Shown here one piece after another: positions 35,773 through 43,805 of a stretch of 56,242 nt of DNA. The notes below the pieces were generated by a model. It made no database searches and was not told the DNA's origin. It saw nothing but the letters and a program-made list of their open reading frames with translations. The position numbers were made by a program, and so were the translations under genes. Positions within the stretch are counted from its first letter, which is position 1. Each line of letters begins with the position of its first letter. Source of the DNA: Nocardia araoensis NBRC 100135 (GTDB lineage: Bacteria > Actinomycetota > Actinomycetes > Mycobacteriales > Mycobacteriaceae); contig NZ_BAFR01000221.1 of assembly GCF_000308435.1 (NCBI RefSeq), forward strand, positions 1 to 56,242, given 5' to 3'.

Positions 35773-36144
35773 CACACAAACTGCCCTTCTCGGCGGGGTC
35801 CCTCATCATCGAACCGCGAGAGTCTTCGCGGTAATCATCGGTCCGAGCGGTCGGTTTGATCGGAAGGATATTCCCAATTATGGGAAGTCCCCTGTCGGCA
35901 TCGGGATTGTTCGTGTGGACGAAATGTGTGCCTACGCAGGGGTGATGATCTGCTGTCGGCGGGCTGCGGCAACGGCACCGGCGCCGATGGAATTCGAGAC
36001 CGGTCCTCGGTCTTTTGTGTCCAATTGGACACAGAGCGGCGGCGGCACAGCCGGGACGAGGCGCCGCAATCAGACGATATTCGCCGTCGCTGTGCCAGAC
36101 TGGCCCAGCACAGTAATGCACTCCTCACCCTCGGAGGAACGTCT
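35773..36144. other. Divergent control region between T7SS-associated and ParA-like genes
   Basis: 372 bp, no gene. It contains TTCCCA-ATTA-TGGGAA (35871-35886, a 6-bp inverted repeat) and the perfect 18-bp palindrome TGTGTCCAATTGGACACA (36016-36033). A GGAGG Shine-Dalgarno at 36133-36137 belongs to the ParA-like gene. Confidence 0.7.
36016..36033. promoter_or_regulatory. 18-bp perfect palindrome upstream of ParA-like gene
   Basis: TGTGTCCAATTGGACACA reads the same on both strands. It is 111 bp before the ParA-like start. A regulator dimer site or a plasmid-type partition site are both possible. Confidence 0.7.
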
Positions 36145-36870
36145 ATGACGAATTCTGTTGCGCCACTCGATTTGCCCGAACCTCTGGTCATCACGCTGGG
36201 GAATCTCAAGGGCGGTGTCGGCAAAACGACATCAGCGTTCTTCTTGGCGAGCTACTTCGCTTCGGTGCACGAACTGCGGGTGCTGGTGATCGACGCCGAC
36301 CCGCTCAGCCAGACCGGATACTCGTGGTACCGGCGGCTGGTCAAGGGGGGCATCGAAGTGCCGTTCCAACTGGTCGCGTTCCCCTCGAGGCATGTGGGCG
36401 ACTGCATCACCGACAATGCCGCCGATTTCGACGTCATCATCGTGGATGCCGGGGGTGAGTCGGCCGACATCTTCAAGGCCGCTGTTCCGGAGAGCGACGA
36501 ACTCCTGCTGCTGACCAGTGTGAGTCCGTCGGAGGTCAAACGTGTGCCGAGTACGTTCAAGGCCGCCGAGGAGGCGGCGGCCGACACCGATCGGGAAATC
36601 CGGGTTCGGGTGCTGATGACCAAAGTCCCGGTGATCATGAAAAAAGGCGTCAATGTCTCGACCGAATACCGGGCGCAGCGGGGGCATCTGGAAAGTGCGG
36701 GCTACGACGTATTCGACTCCTATTTGAGCGCATGGAAATGGTACCGGGAGGCAGCCGACGGGGAGGTGGGGGAGGGCGCGGAGAATCCGATCGAGGATTT
36801 GGGAGAGTACCGCAAGGTGGGTGACGAACTGCTGAGCGCGTATCGCGCCCTGATGGAGGTGCCTGCCTGA
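36145..36870 (+). CDS. Plasmid-type ParA-family ATPase (second ParA)
   Basis: 241 residues from ATG 36145 with GGAGG upstream. Deviant Walker A LKGGVGKTTSA (~21-31), Walker A' VIDADPLSQTG (~53-63) and Walker B VIIVDAGG (~100-107). It is smaller than chromosomal ParA and lacks its N-terminal extension, like plasmid or ICE ParA proteins. It could move plasmid-like DNA or a protein cluster (McdA-like), not necessarily chromosomes. Its stop overlaps the next start (TGATG), so the two are translationally coupled. Confidence 0.88.
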   Translation: MTNSVAPLDLPEPLVITLGNLKGGVGKTTSAFFLASYFASVHELRVLVIDADPLSQTGYSWYRRLVKGGIEVPFQLVAFPSRHVGDCITDNAADFDVIIVDAGGESADIFKAAVPESDELLLLTSVSPSEVKRVPSTFKAAEEAAADTDREIRVRVLMTKVPVIMKKGVNVSTEYRAQRGHLESAGYDVFDSYLSAWKWYREAADGEVGEGAENPIEDLGEYRKVGDELLSAYRALMEVPA

Positions 36871-37661
36871 TGCCTCCACAACGCAGGAAGGGTTCGATCG
36901 GCGGGGGTAATCCGCTATCCGACGGCGCCGAGCACACGCCACCGGTGTCCCCTCTGCGCGATGCCGAATGGCGGCGGGCGAAGCCGGCCGTGAGCTCGAA
37001 TGTCTTGACCATGCCGGTGCCGGATGCGGGTGAAGGACCGCTGAGCGACCGGGAACGGGCGCAGTTGACCGCGTGCGAGTCGTCCATCGACACGCTGCGC
37101 ATCGCATTCTGGGCGGCCGGGCGTGCGCTGCAGATCGTGCGGGACGGCCGGCTCTACCGCGACAGCCACGAGACGTTCGACGACTACGTGGAACAGCGGT
37201 GGGATATGCAGCGGTCATACGCGCACAAGCTGATTCGCGCTTGGCCGCTCGCCGCGCGGCTGTATCCGATCGCGCCCGCGATCAATGAGGGCCAGGTCCG
37301 TGAGCTGTTGCCGGTGGTGGCCGAATACGGGGAAGATGCGGCGGTCACCGTCTACACCACCGTGGCGGCGGGCGCCGACGTGAAAGTCACCGCAGGAAAA
37401 CTCCGGCAAGCGGTGGCCCTTCTGCCCGAACGCTACGAAGAAGAGGTGGTGGTCGAGCGCCTGCAGGCGTGGCTGCGCGGCGAACTGCCGGGCGACCCGA
37501 CCGACCGTGCGGCCGACATCTTCACCGCCATGGAATCCCGGCTGGCAGCACTGACCAAGCGCGTGGTCAAGGGATCCAGCGACGACCCGCGGGCAGCGCG
37601 CGAATTCGCGGCAAAGCTCCGTACGATCGCCGAGCAGATCGAAGAACAGATCACCGCGTGA
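36870..37661 (+). CDS. Probable DNA-binding partner of the second ParA
   Basis: 263 residues. N-terminal ~60 are disordered and basic. A predicted HTH-like helical core sits in the middle: FDDYVEQRWDMQRSYAHKLI (~92-111) followed by PAINEGQVRELLPVVAEYG, a phage/plasmid DNA-binding pattern like ParB's S..HARALL stretch. The C-terminal ~80 residues are helical with acidic/basic pairs (ERYEEEVVVERLQAW, EFAAKLRTIAEQIEEQ), possibly a coiled coil. No GERRxRA CTP motif is seen, so it is not a canonical ParB. No annotated family was recognised with confidence. Confidence 0.72.
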   Translation: MPPQRRKGSIGGGNPLSDGAEHTPPVSPLRDAEWRRAKPAVSSNVLTMPVPDAGEGPLSDRERAQLTACESSIDTLRIAFWAAGRALQIVRDGRLYRDSHETFDDYVEQRWDMQRSYAHKLIRAWPLAARLYPIAPAINEGQVRELLPVVAEYGEDAAVTVYTTVAAGADVKVTAGKLRQAVALLPERYEEEVVVERLQAWLRGELPGDPTDRAADIFTAMESRLAALTKRVVKGSSDDPRAAREFAAKLRTIAEQIEEQITA

Positions 37662-37673
37662 AAGCTGGACCCG

Positions 37674-37716
37674 GCAATGGCCCCGCGGCGGGATCGTTTC
37701 CCTGCGGGGCCATTGC
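37674..37716 (+). terminator. Hairpin after the ParA cassette
   Basis: A perfect 13-bp stem (GCAATGGCCCCGC, 37674-37686; GCGGGGCCATTGC, 37704-37716) with a 17-nt loop, no T-run. It starts 13 nt after the partner gene's stop. Confidence 0.65.
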
Positions 37717-37732
37717 GTACCACGGAATGAAT

Positions 37733-37990
37733 TGAGAACAGGCAATTCTTATTTCGAGGCCATGCGCCGGAACGAGTTATTATTTCGTTATGGAAATAAA
37801 GGTGTGTTGTGCTTTACGTGATGCAAGCTATGCCGAAAGGTGAACACTCGGATCGGATCCGCTGGACTGACGAAGCACCGTGATGTTTTTCGAATCAATT
37901 CGAGGTCTTTGGTGAAGTCCGTCGCGCCGGGCATGAGGCGTCGTATGGCTCCGCCGGAGGCCGGCGATATGAGCATCGGAGGACCGCATC
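37733..37990. other. AT-rich region upstream of the NlpC/P60 gene
   Basis: Much more AT-rich than its surroundings, especially 37733-37820. It holds GAATTG/CAATTC (from 37731), TTATTTCG repeated at 37749 and 37780, and a TTATTTC-GTTATG-GAAATAA inverted repeat (37780-37799). The remainder to 37990 is a possible long leader with GGAGG at 37978 before the ATG. A c-di-AMP riboswitch was looked for and not found. Confidence 0.45.
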
Positions 37991-38836
37991 ATGGCATCAT
38001 CGACCGACGACCGATATCTCCGCTACCTGCGACGTGCCGTCCTCTGGACGCTCGCCACCGGAGCGGCCGCACTCATCGGCGTGTTGTGCAACGCAGGGGA
38101 GGCATCGGCCCAGCCGGTGACCATACCGGGGGTGGGGACGTTCGAGATTTCCGACGATATTCCGCTTCCCGGCCCGCCCGAAACACTGTTCCGAAACAAC
38201 GCCATACTTCCCGTCACCGAATCTCCGGTGACCGCAGGGATCCAGGAAATACGAGACAGCGCAGACGCTTCGGTTCCGCAGATCGAGATCGCGCCGGCCA
38301 CTCTCGGCCCGGCGATCGAATCCCCGTTTTCTGTGCACGTTCCCGTGATCGAGCTGCCGATGCCGACCATCGTGCCGGGGATCGAGATCCCGCTGATCGG
38401 CGTGCTTCCGGAGATCGAACTGCCCTTCCTCGGCGACCTCCCGCAGATTCTGCCCCGTGCGCCCACCCCGCCCGCGGCAGTGATACCGCAGAAGACCGCC
38501 GGTGAGATGGCAGTCGACGCGGCCCGAACCAAACTCGGTTCCGATTACAGCTACGGCGCCGTCGGCCCCGACTCCTTCGATTGCTCCGGACTGGTCCAGT
38601 GGTCCTACGAGCAGGTCGGCGTGGAACTGCCGCGCACCAGTTACGACCAGCTCGCTGCCGGAACACCGGTACCGCTCGACGACCTGCGCCCCGGCGACAT
38701 GGTGTCGTTCTACGGCGGAAGCCACTCCGCCCTCTACGCGGGCGACGGCAAAGTCATCCACGCATCGACATACGGCACGGGCGTGACCACTTCCCCCCTC
38801 TCCTCGATGCCGGTGACAGGCGCCCGCCGATTCTGA
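37991..38836 (+). CDS. Secreted NlpC/P60 (C40) endopeptidase
   Basis: 281 residues. The N-terminal signal (RYLRYLRRAVLWTLATGAAA then LIGVLCNAGEASAQ, ~1-40) suggests export. A linker rich in repeated LPxIVPGIEIP-like Pro/Ile stretches (~95-165) leads to the C40 domain: DCSGLVQWSY with Cys198, and two histidines His245 (GSHSALYAG) and His257. It probably cleaves the D-Glu-mDAP bond in peptidoglycan, like RipA/RipB. GGAGG is 8 nt before ATG 37991. Confidence 0.9.
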   Translation: MASSTDDRYLRYLRRAVLWTLATGAAALIGVLCNAGEASAQPVTIPGVGTFEISDDIPLPGPPETLFRNNAILPVTESPVTAGIQEIRDSADASVPQIEIAPATLGPAIESPFSVHVPVIELPMPTIVPGIEIPLIGVLPEIELPFLGDLPQILPRAPTPPAAVIPQKTAGEMAVDAARTKLGSDYSYGAVGPDSFDCSGLVQWSYEQVGVELPRTSYDQLAAGTPVPLDDLRPGDMVSFYGGSHSALYAGDGKVIHASTYGTGVTTSPLSSMPVTGARRF

Positions 38837-38870
38837 TTTCCTGTGGTGCGGCCGCACCGGCCGTGCTCGG

Positions 38871-40055
38871 TCAGGGCGAGACCGCCGCCGCTTCCAGTGC
38901 GGCCAGAGTCTCGGCATCCGGCCAGTGGCGGATCTCGTAGCGGCGAGGCGAGAGATCCGGGACCGGAACGAGGCCGGTCAGACCCACGACAGCATCGAAC
39001 GGGACCTCGAAAAGTCGCTCCAGCTCACCTCGGTCGTCACGGCAGAAGGCGACGTAGTCGGCCTCCGGGAGCAAGTATTCGACGCCCTCACCCCAGACGG
39101 TGATCGTGAAGGGACCGTTGTCGCCGTGGCCGTACATGACCGAACCGACGTAGGCGGGCTCGAGGTCATAGGGCGTGAACTCCAGATCGCGTTCCACGAT
39201 CTCGTTGAGAATCCGAGTCTGCGCGTCGTATTCGGTGACCGCCAATCCGCACCGGGCGCGCTGCACGACGGGCAGATGACGGTGCTCGGGCGAACGATCG
39301 AGCGGAATGACCGCGCCACTGTCGTCCACGGTGTACCCCTGTGGCGAGATCGGCCGGGACGCGTCACGGTACTGCTCTTCCACCACCTCGAAGATCGGCT
39401 CGAGATCGTCCGTACCGGTCGCGATGATGAGCGTGTCGACATCGGGCATGAAGGCGACGGGTGCTCGGGTTCCGAAGCCCGAACCGGCGAGCCAGCCGGG
39501 GAGCAGCGGCCACGATGTGCAGTAGCCGTCGCCGTCGTCGACGAATTGCAGGATGCCGTCTTCCTCGATGTCGGTGAAACCCGCCACCGCACCGAGGTTC
39601 TCGTGCGCGGCCGTGAACACTTCCTCGGGACTCACGCCCCACTCGCGCAACGACGCATGCGTGACGATCGACCGGGTGTGGGGCATATCGATGGCGACCA
39701 TCTCGTCCACGAATGGAAAAGCGGGGCGCGCTATCGGCCGCGACTCCGGTTCGACTCCTACGCCGAAGCTGTTGGGACGCAGGATCGGGCGCAGCATGGA
39801 CCGCACCGAAGGCCAATCCGGTGCCGGGGCGCGTAGCTCGCGCAGGGCGTTGCAGTGCTGTTCGACCCGGGCGTCGCGCTCGGCGGGATCGAGTTCACGG
39901 GTTTCCTGAAAGATGTTGTGCAGATCGAGAAAGAGATCGCCGACTCGTATCGCGAACTCGTCCGGCTCGTATTCGATATCGGTTTCGCCCAGCGCGGCCA
40001 GATGTTGCGTGACGAGCTCGGCGAAGGCGGCGGCTTCGTCTTCGATGTTCTGCAC
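38871..40055 (-). CDS. DUF1444-like conserved protein, function unknown
   Basis: 394 residues from GTG 40055. The N-terminal segment (FAIRVGDLFLDLHNIFQETR, ~26-46) and VSPEEVFTAAHENLGAV (~129-145) resemble DUF1444/YtpQ-type proteins of Firmicutes and actinobacteria. There are no signals or membrane helices. The frame stays open up to 40163, but that overlaps the next gene, so GTG 40055 was preferred. It is convergent with the NlpC/P60 gene. A palindrome GGTGCGGCCGCACC (38845-38858) lies between their stops. Confidence 0.6.
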   Translation of the reverse strand: MQNIEDEAAAFAELVTQHLAALGETDIEYEPDEFAIRVGDLFLDLHNIFQETRELDPAERDARVEQHCNALRELRAPAPDWPSVRSMLRPILRPNSFGVGVEPESRPIARPAFPFVDEMVAIDMPHTRSIVTHASLREWGVSPEEVFTAAHENLGAVAGFTDIEEDGILQFVDDGDGYCTSWPLLPGWLAGSGFGTRAPVAFMPDVDTLIIATGTDDLEPIFEVVEEQYRDASRPISPQGYTVDDSGAVIPLDRSPEHRHLPVVQRARCGLAVTEYDAQTRILNEIVERDLEFTPYDLEPAYVGSVMYGHGDNGPFTITVWGEGVEYLLPEADYVAFCRDDRGELERLFEVPFDAVVGLTGLVPVPDLSPRRYEIRHWPDAETLAALEAAAVSP

Positions 40056-40099
40056 GCGGCCACGGTAGTCGCGCAGCCGGGCAGACGCCCGGCGCAGGC

Positions 40100-40804
40100 T
40101 TACCGCGTGAGGGGACCGTGCCGATCCAGATGCAGGTAGGTGAATCCGGTGACGAGCAGGCACACGACGGTCGCGGTGATCAGCATGGCCCAGCCCGCGA
40201 CCAGCAGACTCAGCAGTCCGCCGACCAGCGCGCCGAGCGAGAAACCGGTGTAGAGCAGGAAGTATCCGAGCCAGTCCGCGTAGTCGCCACCGCTGAGATG
40301 GCGTTCGATGCCCTGGCCCAATTTGACCAGCGTTCCGGTGACGTAGCTGAGCGGCACCGACACCTCACCGTTGCGCACGAACGATGTGTTGAGCGCGCCG
40401 ACGCCGAAGGCGACGAACAAGATCGGCAGCAGGCCGATCGGCTTGCTGGAGGTCTGGTATTCGAGTATGTCGACCACCGAGGCCAGTGCCAGGCAGACAG
40501 TGGTGAGCAGAGTGGGGCCGTGCGGGTGCCCGGACCAGTAGCGTCTGCGGCACCATGAGGCCACCACGACACCGGACAGGAACGACGTCAGCAATGCGGC
40601 CGCCGCAAACGCCATGTCCGGTTCGTCGTGGAAGTAGCCGAGGACGGCCCGCTCGGTATTGCCCGTCATGAAGGTGACGAAATAGCCGGCCGTATGCATG
40701 AACGCTGCCGCACCGATCAATCCGGCGAGCGCCGCCAGCACCCAGGACAATCGGGCTTCGGAGTCGAATAGTGCCTTCTTACGGCTTTCTTCCAGTTCCG
40801 GCAC
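40100..40804 (-). CDS. YoaK-family (DUF1275) membrane protein
   Basis: 234 residues with about six transmembrane helices: WVLAALAGLIGAAAFM, MAFAAAALLTSFLSGVVV, VCLALASVVDILEY and others. The TAGYFVTFMTGNT motif in the first third is typical of DUF1275/YoaK, a family of unknown function. GTG 40804 was chosen because AAGGAG lies 8 nt upstream; the longer frame to 40927 has a basic, non-membrane leader without a Shine-Dalgarno. It is divergent from the acyl-CoA dehydrogenase-like gene. Confidence 0.85.
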   Translation of the reverse strand: MPELEESRKKALFDSEARLSWVLAALAGLIGAAAFMHTAGYFVTFMTGNTERAVLGYFHDEPDMAFAAAALLTSFLSGVVVASWCRRRYWSGHPHGPTLLTTVCLALASVVDILEYQTSSKPIGLLPILFVAFGVGALNTSFVRNGEVSVPLSYVTGTLVKLGQGIERHLSGGDYADWLGYFLLYTGFSLGALVGGLLSLLVAGWAMLITATVVCLLVTGFTYLHLDRHGPLTR

Positions 40805-41036
40805 AGGTCGAACTCCTTCCGGTACGGGCGACAGTTCAGTCAAGCAGGCTCGTCGATGGAACCCGCCCACGCAGCGCCGGTGGTTGCTCACAGATCGCCG
40901 GTAATTCGGCAGGTTCTGTTGTCGCATGGATACCCAGCGCCTCCGAAGTGCCGGCTCACCACTGGTCGGTGGGATTCTGTCGGCTACGCGGACCTGTGGC
41001 CTCCCGAGCGAGTCACTGCTCGGTTACCGTGCTGAG

Positions 41037-41975
41037 GTGGATACTCTGCTCGACTTCCTGCTGACCGAGCCGGTGGCAGCCGCGCCGCTCGACGACGTCG
41101 CCGCGGCGTGGACGCGCCATCGAGTGGCGGCCAACCGATTCGAGCAGCCGGTGGAGGTGGCGATCGCGGGCGGTTTCGGAGCCGATCGGCTCGGGTTCGC
41201 CTTCCTGTCCGGCTACCAGGAGGCGCTGCGGACGCTGATTCCGGACCTGCCGGACGACGAGCTGGTCGCGATGTGCGCCACCGAGGAGGGCGGCGGCCAC
41301 CCCGCCGCGATCCGCACCACGCTCACCGAACGGGACGGGGTCTGGTTGCTCGACGGCACGAAGTCGTTCGCGACCATGGGTTCCTACGCGCGGCGCCTGG
41401 TGGTGATCGCCAGTGTCGGCACGGCCGCGGACGGACGAAATCGATTGCGCGCCTGCATGATCGAGTCCGGCGAACCAGGCGTGCGTTTGACCGACCATCC
41501 CGCGCTGTCGTTCGCGCCCGAGGTACCGCACGCCTCGGTCGTGCTGACCGGCGTGCCTGCGCTGGTGCTTCCCGGTGACGGATATCTGGACTACCTCAAG
41601 CCGTTCCGGACGATCGAGGACATCCATGTGCTGGCCGCCACGCTGGGCTGGCTGGTACGGGTGGCTCGGGTGTCGTCGTGGCCGCGCGCGAGTCGGCAAC
41701 GGCTGTTGACACTGGTGGCCGCCGTGCGCGGCCTGGACATCGATGCGCCGAGCGCTGCCGGGGTGCACATCGCCCTCGGCGGCGTCTTCGATTCGTTCGG
41801 CGACCTGCTGGCCGACCTCGAGCCTTTGTGGCAGTCCGCGGACCCGGTGACACGACAGCGGTGGGAGCGGGACCGGCCACTGCTCGCCACCGCCGGGCGC
41901 GTGCGCGACCAGCGGCTCACAGCCGCATGGCGGGCGGTGGAACCGGGCCACGACCAAACGGAGACAGGCGTCTGA
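41037..41975 (+). CDS. Acyl-CoA dehydrogenase-like protein, short
   Basis: 312 residues from GTG 41037 (ATG 40926 would add 37 residues). A middle-domain signature is seen in MCATEEGGGHPAAI (~79-92) and RDGVWLLDGTKSFATMG (~102-118), corresponding to the FAD-binding beta domain with TE...G. The C-terminal part is shorter and lacks the catalytic Glu region and the usual R...I.GT motif, so activity is doubtful. It could be a divergent or partner-dependent dehydrogenase. Confidence 0.7.
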   Translation: MDTLLDFLLTEPVAAAPLDDVAAAWTRHRVAANRFEQPVEVAIAGGFGADRLGFAFLSGYQEALRTLIPDLPDDELVAMCATEEGGGHPAAIRTTLTERDGVWLLDGTKSFATMGSYARRLVVIASVGTAADGRNRLRACMIESGEPGVRLTDHPALSFAPEVPHASVVLTGVPALVLPGDGYLDYLKPFRTIEDIHVLAATLGWLVRVARVSSWPRASRQRLLTLVAAVRGLDIDAPSAAGVHIALGGVFDSFGDLLADLEPLWQSADPVTRQRWERDRPLLATAGRVRDQRLTAAWRAVEPGHDQTETGV

Positions 41976-41994
41976 CCTGGTCTGAAAATGGGGA

Positions 41995-42062
41995 GCGGGC
42001 CTCGGCGAAGGGGGGGAGTTAGCCGAGGCCCGCGTAGGGTCGGCCCGGGGGGAGGGGCCGAC
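41995..42062 (+). terminator. Tandem terminator-like hairpins after the dehydrogenase-like gene
   Basis: GCGGGCCTCGGC/GCCGAGGCCCGC (41995-42006 / 42022-42033) is a perfect 12-bp stem. GTCGGCCC/GGGCCGAC (42039-42046 / 42055-42062) is a second 8-bp stem. No T-run follows either. Confidence 0.6.
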
Positions 42063-42401
42063 GTGAACGATGCTACTCGATGATGTGCGTTTGTGTGTGC
42101 GTGGGGACGGCCACGTTCCAAAGTTTTTTGGGTGGGCTTACTTTCTGGATGCCGCGGGGTAGTTGTCACCGGCCGGTCCGTCGCCCGCGCCGCTGCTGAC
42201 GGTTGGCCGATTATTTGCCAAAACCTTTGTCGAGCAAGCGTTTCCAAACCTACTCAGCCGCATGACCTGCTGCTCCGACACGTTGTGCGCAACATGCCGA
42301 CCGGTCGCCGATGGACGACACTCTCGCGAACGTTCGGGCGTGTCGGCCTTCCGGGCGCGTAGCGCCGCGCACCGAAGGGCGGAATGTGTCGTACCCTGAT
42401 G

Positions 42402-42415
42402 CGAACATGTGTTCG
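42402..42415. promoter_or_regulatory. LexA (SOS) box
   Basis: CGAACATGTGTTCG is a perfect arm-palindrome matching the mycobacterial consensus TCGAAC-N4-GTTCGA except for the outermost base on each side. No SOS gene follows on either strand. Confidence 0.65.
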
Positions 42416-42566
42416 TGCTCACCGACTGGACTGTTCGCGCGCGGCGCCCCCGCTCGTCGCGGCGGCGCGCATGTGGATTTCCGCCGTCCGAGTACGGGTC
42501 GGCGGCGATTCGGGTAGCTCGCTACGCGCGCTCCGACGCCCGTGCACGCGGGATCATCGAACCGGT

Positions 42567-42612
42567 CGCATTCCGATCCGGTACCCCCGAGCACCGACCG
42601 GATCGGAATGCG
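42567..42612. ncRNA. 16-bp stem-loop of unknown function
   Basis: CGCATTCCGATCCGGT (42567-42582) and ACCGGATCGGAATGCG (42597-42612) pair perfectly around a 14-nt loop. It could be the 3' end of a small RNA or a site in DNA. There is no T-run. Confidence 0.4.
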
Positions 42613-42803
42613 GCCTTCCTGCGTCGCACGAGTCGTCCTTCCGCGGCGGGCCTGCCTTCGAAAACAAATCGGATGAAATCGTCGGCGGCCGCGACAATAC
42701 TGTCTCGGGTATCGGCCGGTCATCCGATCCAGCGAATTGATCGGCGCCCGGAGTTCCTGGCGTCGCGCTCAGTCACCTCGAACTCGTCAATCTCAGGAGA
42801 ATC

Positions 42804-43805
42804 ATGCCCGACGCAATAGTCGCCGAGGGTCTTGTCAAACGATACGGCCAGCTGGTCGCCCTCGACGGACTCGATCTGCGAGTCCAGGAGGGCACCGTCA
42901 CCGCGCTGCTCGGACCGAATGGCGCTGGCAAGACCACCACCGTCCGCGTGCTCACCACCCTGCTGGTGCCGGACGCCGGGCACGCGACGGTCGCGGGAAT
43001 CGATGTGCTGCGCGATCCGCAGTCGTTGCGTTCCCGCATCGGCGCGTCGGGGCAGTACGCCGCGGTCGACGAATACCTCACCGGTTTCGAGAATTTGGAA
43101 ATGGTGGGACGTCTTTATCACATGGGGGTGCAGCGGAGTAAGGAACGCGCGCGCGAATTGCTCGAACGATTCCGGCTCACCGACGCCGCGGACCGGCCGG
43201 TCAAGGGCTACTCCGGCGGTATGCGCCGTCGCCTGGACCTGGCGGGCGCGTTGGTCGCTAATCCGCCCGTGCTGTTCCTCGACGAGCCGACCACCGGGCT
43301 CGACCCGCGTGCGCGCCTGGATCTTTGGGACGTCATCGAAGAACTGGTCGCGGGCGGCACCACGTTGCTGCTCACCACGCAATACATGGAGGAGGCGGAT
43401 CGGCTCGCCGATTCGATCGCCGTGATCGACCACGGCAAGGTGATCGCCGAGGGTACCGCGGACGAACTCAAGACCATGGTCGGCGGCGACCGCATCGAAC
43501 TGACCGTCGATCGCGCGGACAATCTCGCGACGGCCGAGGCCGCGCTGAAGAGCCTGGCCGACGGGGAGATTCATCTCGAACCGGGGTTGCGCCGGATCGT
43601 CGTCCCGGTCTCCGACGGGTCGCAGGCGCTGGTGGAGGCGGTCGGGCGGCTGGCCGAGCACGGTGTGCAGATCCACGATGTCGGTCTGCGTCGCCCGTCG
43701 CTGGACGACGTCTTCCTCACCCTCACCGGTCACGAAGCTGCGGCGATCGCCGACGGCGACGTGCCGAACGACGAACTGGAAGCTACGGAAGGAACGATCC
43801 GATGA
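42804..43805 (+). CDS. ABC transporter ATP-binding protein, DrrA type
   Basis: 333 residues. Walker A GPNGAGKTTT (~38-47), the QYAAVDEYLTG region, signature YSGGMRRRLDLA (~134-145), Walker B VLFLDEPT, and the C-terminal extension with LVEAVGRL and LDDVFLTLTG typical of DrrA/daunorubicin-resistance ATPases. It powers export of a hydrophobic compound or lipid with the permease next to it. ATGA overlap links the two. Confidence 0.94.
   Translation: MPDAIVAEGLVKRYGQLVALDGLDLRVQEGTVTALLGPNGAGKTTTVRVLTTLLVPDAGHATVAGIDVLRDPQSLRSRIGASGQYAAVDEYLTGFENLEMVGRLYHMGVQRSKERARELLERFRLTDAADRPVKGYSGGMRRRLDLAGALVANPPVLFLDEPTTGLDPRARLDLWDVIEELVAGGTTLLLTTQYMEEADRLADSIAVIDHGKVIAEGTADELKTMVGGDRIELTVDRADNLATAEAALKSLADGEIHLEPGLRRIVVPVSDGSQALVEAVGRLAEHGVQIHDVGLRRPSLDDVFLTLTGHEAAAIADGDVPNDELEATEGTIR

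Larger units (their letters stand above)
41976..42803. other. 828-bp noncoding region with SOS box and stem-loops
   Basis: No frame encodes a recognisable protein. Contents: tandem GC hairpins at 41995-42062, a LexA-type box at 42402-42415 and a 16-bp stem-loop at 42567-42612. It may hold a damage-inducible small transcript or simply the ABC transporter control region. Confidence 0.55.

Noticed and set aside
37800..37990. ydaO-type (c-di-AMP) riboswitch upstream of the NlpC/P60 gene
   Set aside because: Actinobacterial wall hydrolases often carry one, but the conserved GC-rich segments and spacing of that riboswitch are not present here.
42318..42337. CGAACGTTCG as a second LexA box
   Set aside because: The two half-sites abut with no 4-bp spacer, which does not fit LexA.
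42409..42819. Plus-strand 136-codon frame next to the SOS box
   Set aside because: Composition is that of a chance frame (Arg/Ser-rich, no motif), no Shine-Dalgarno, and it runs into the ABC transporter gene.
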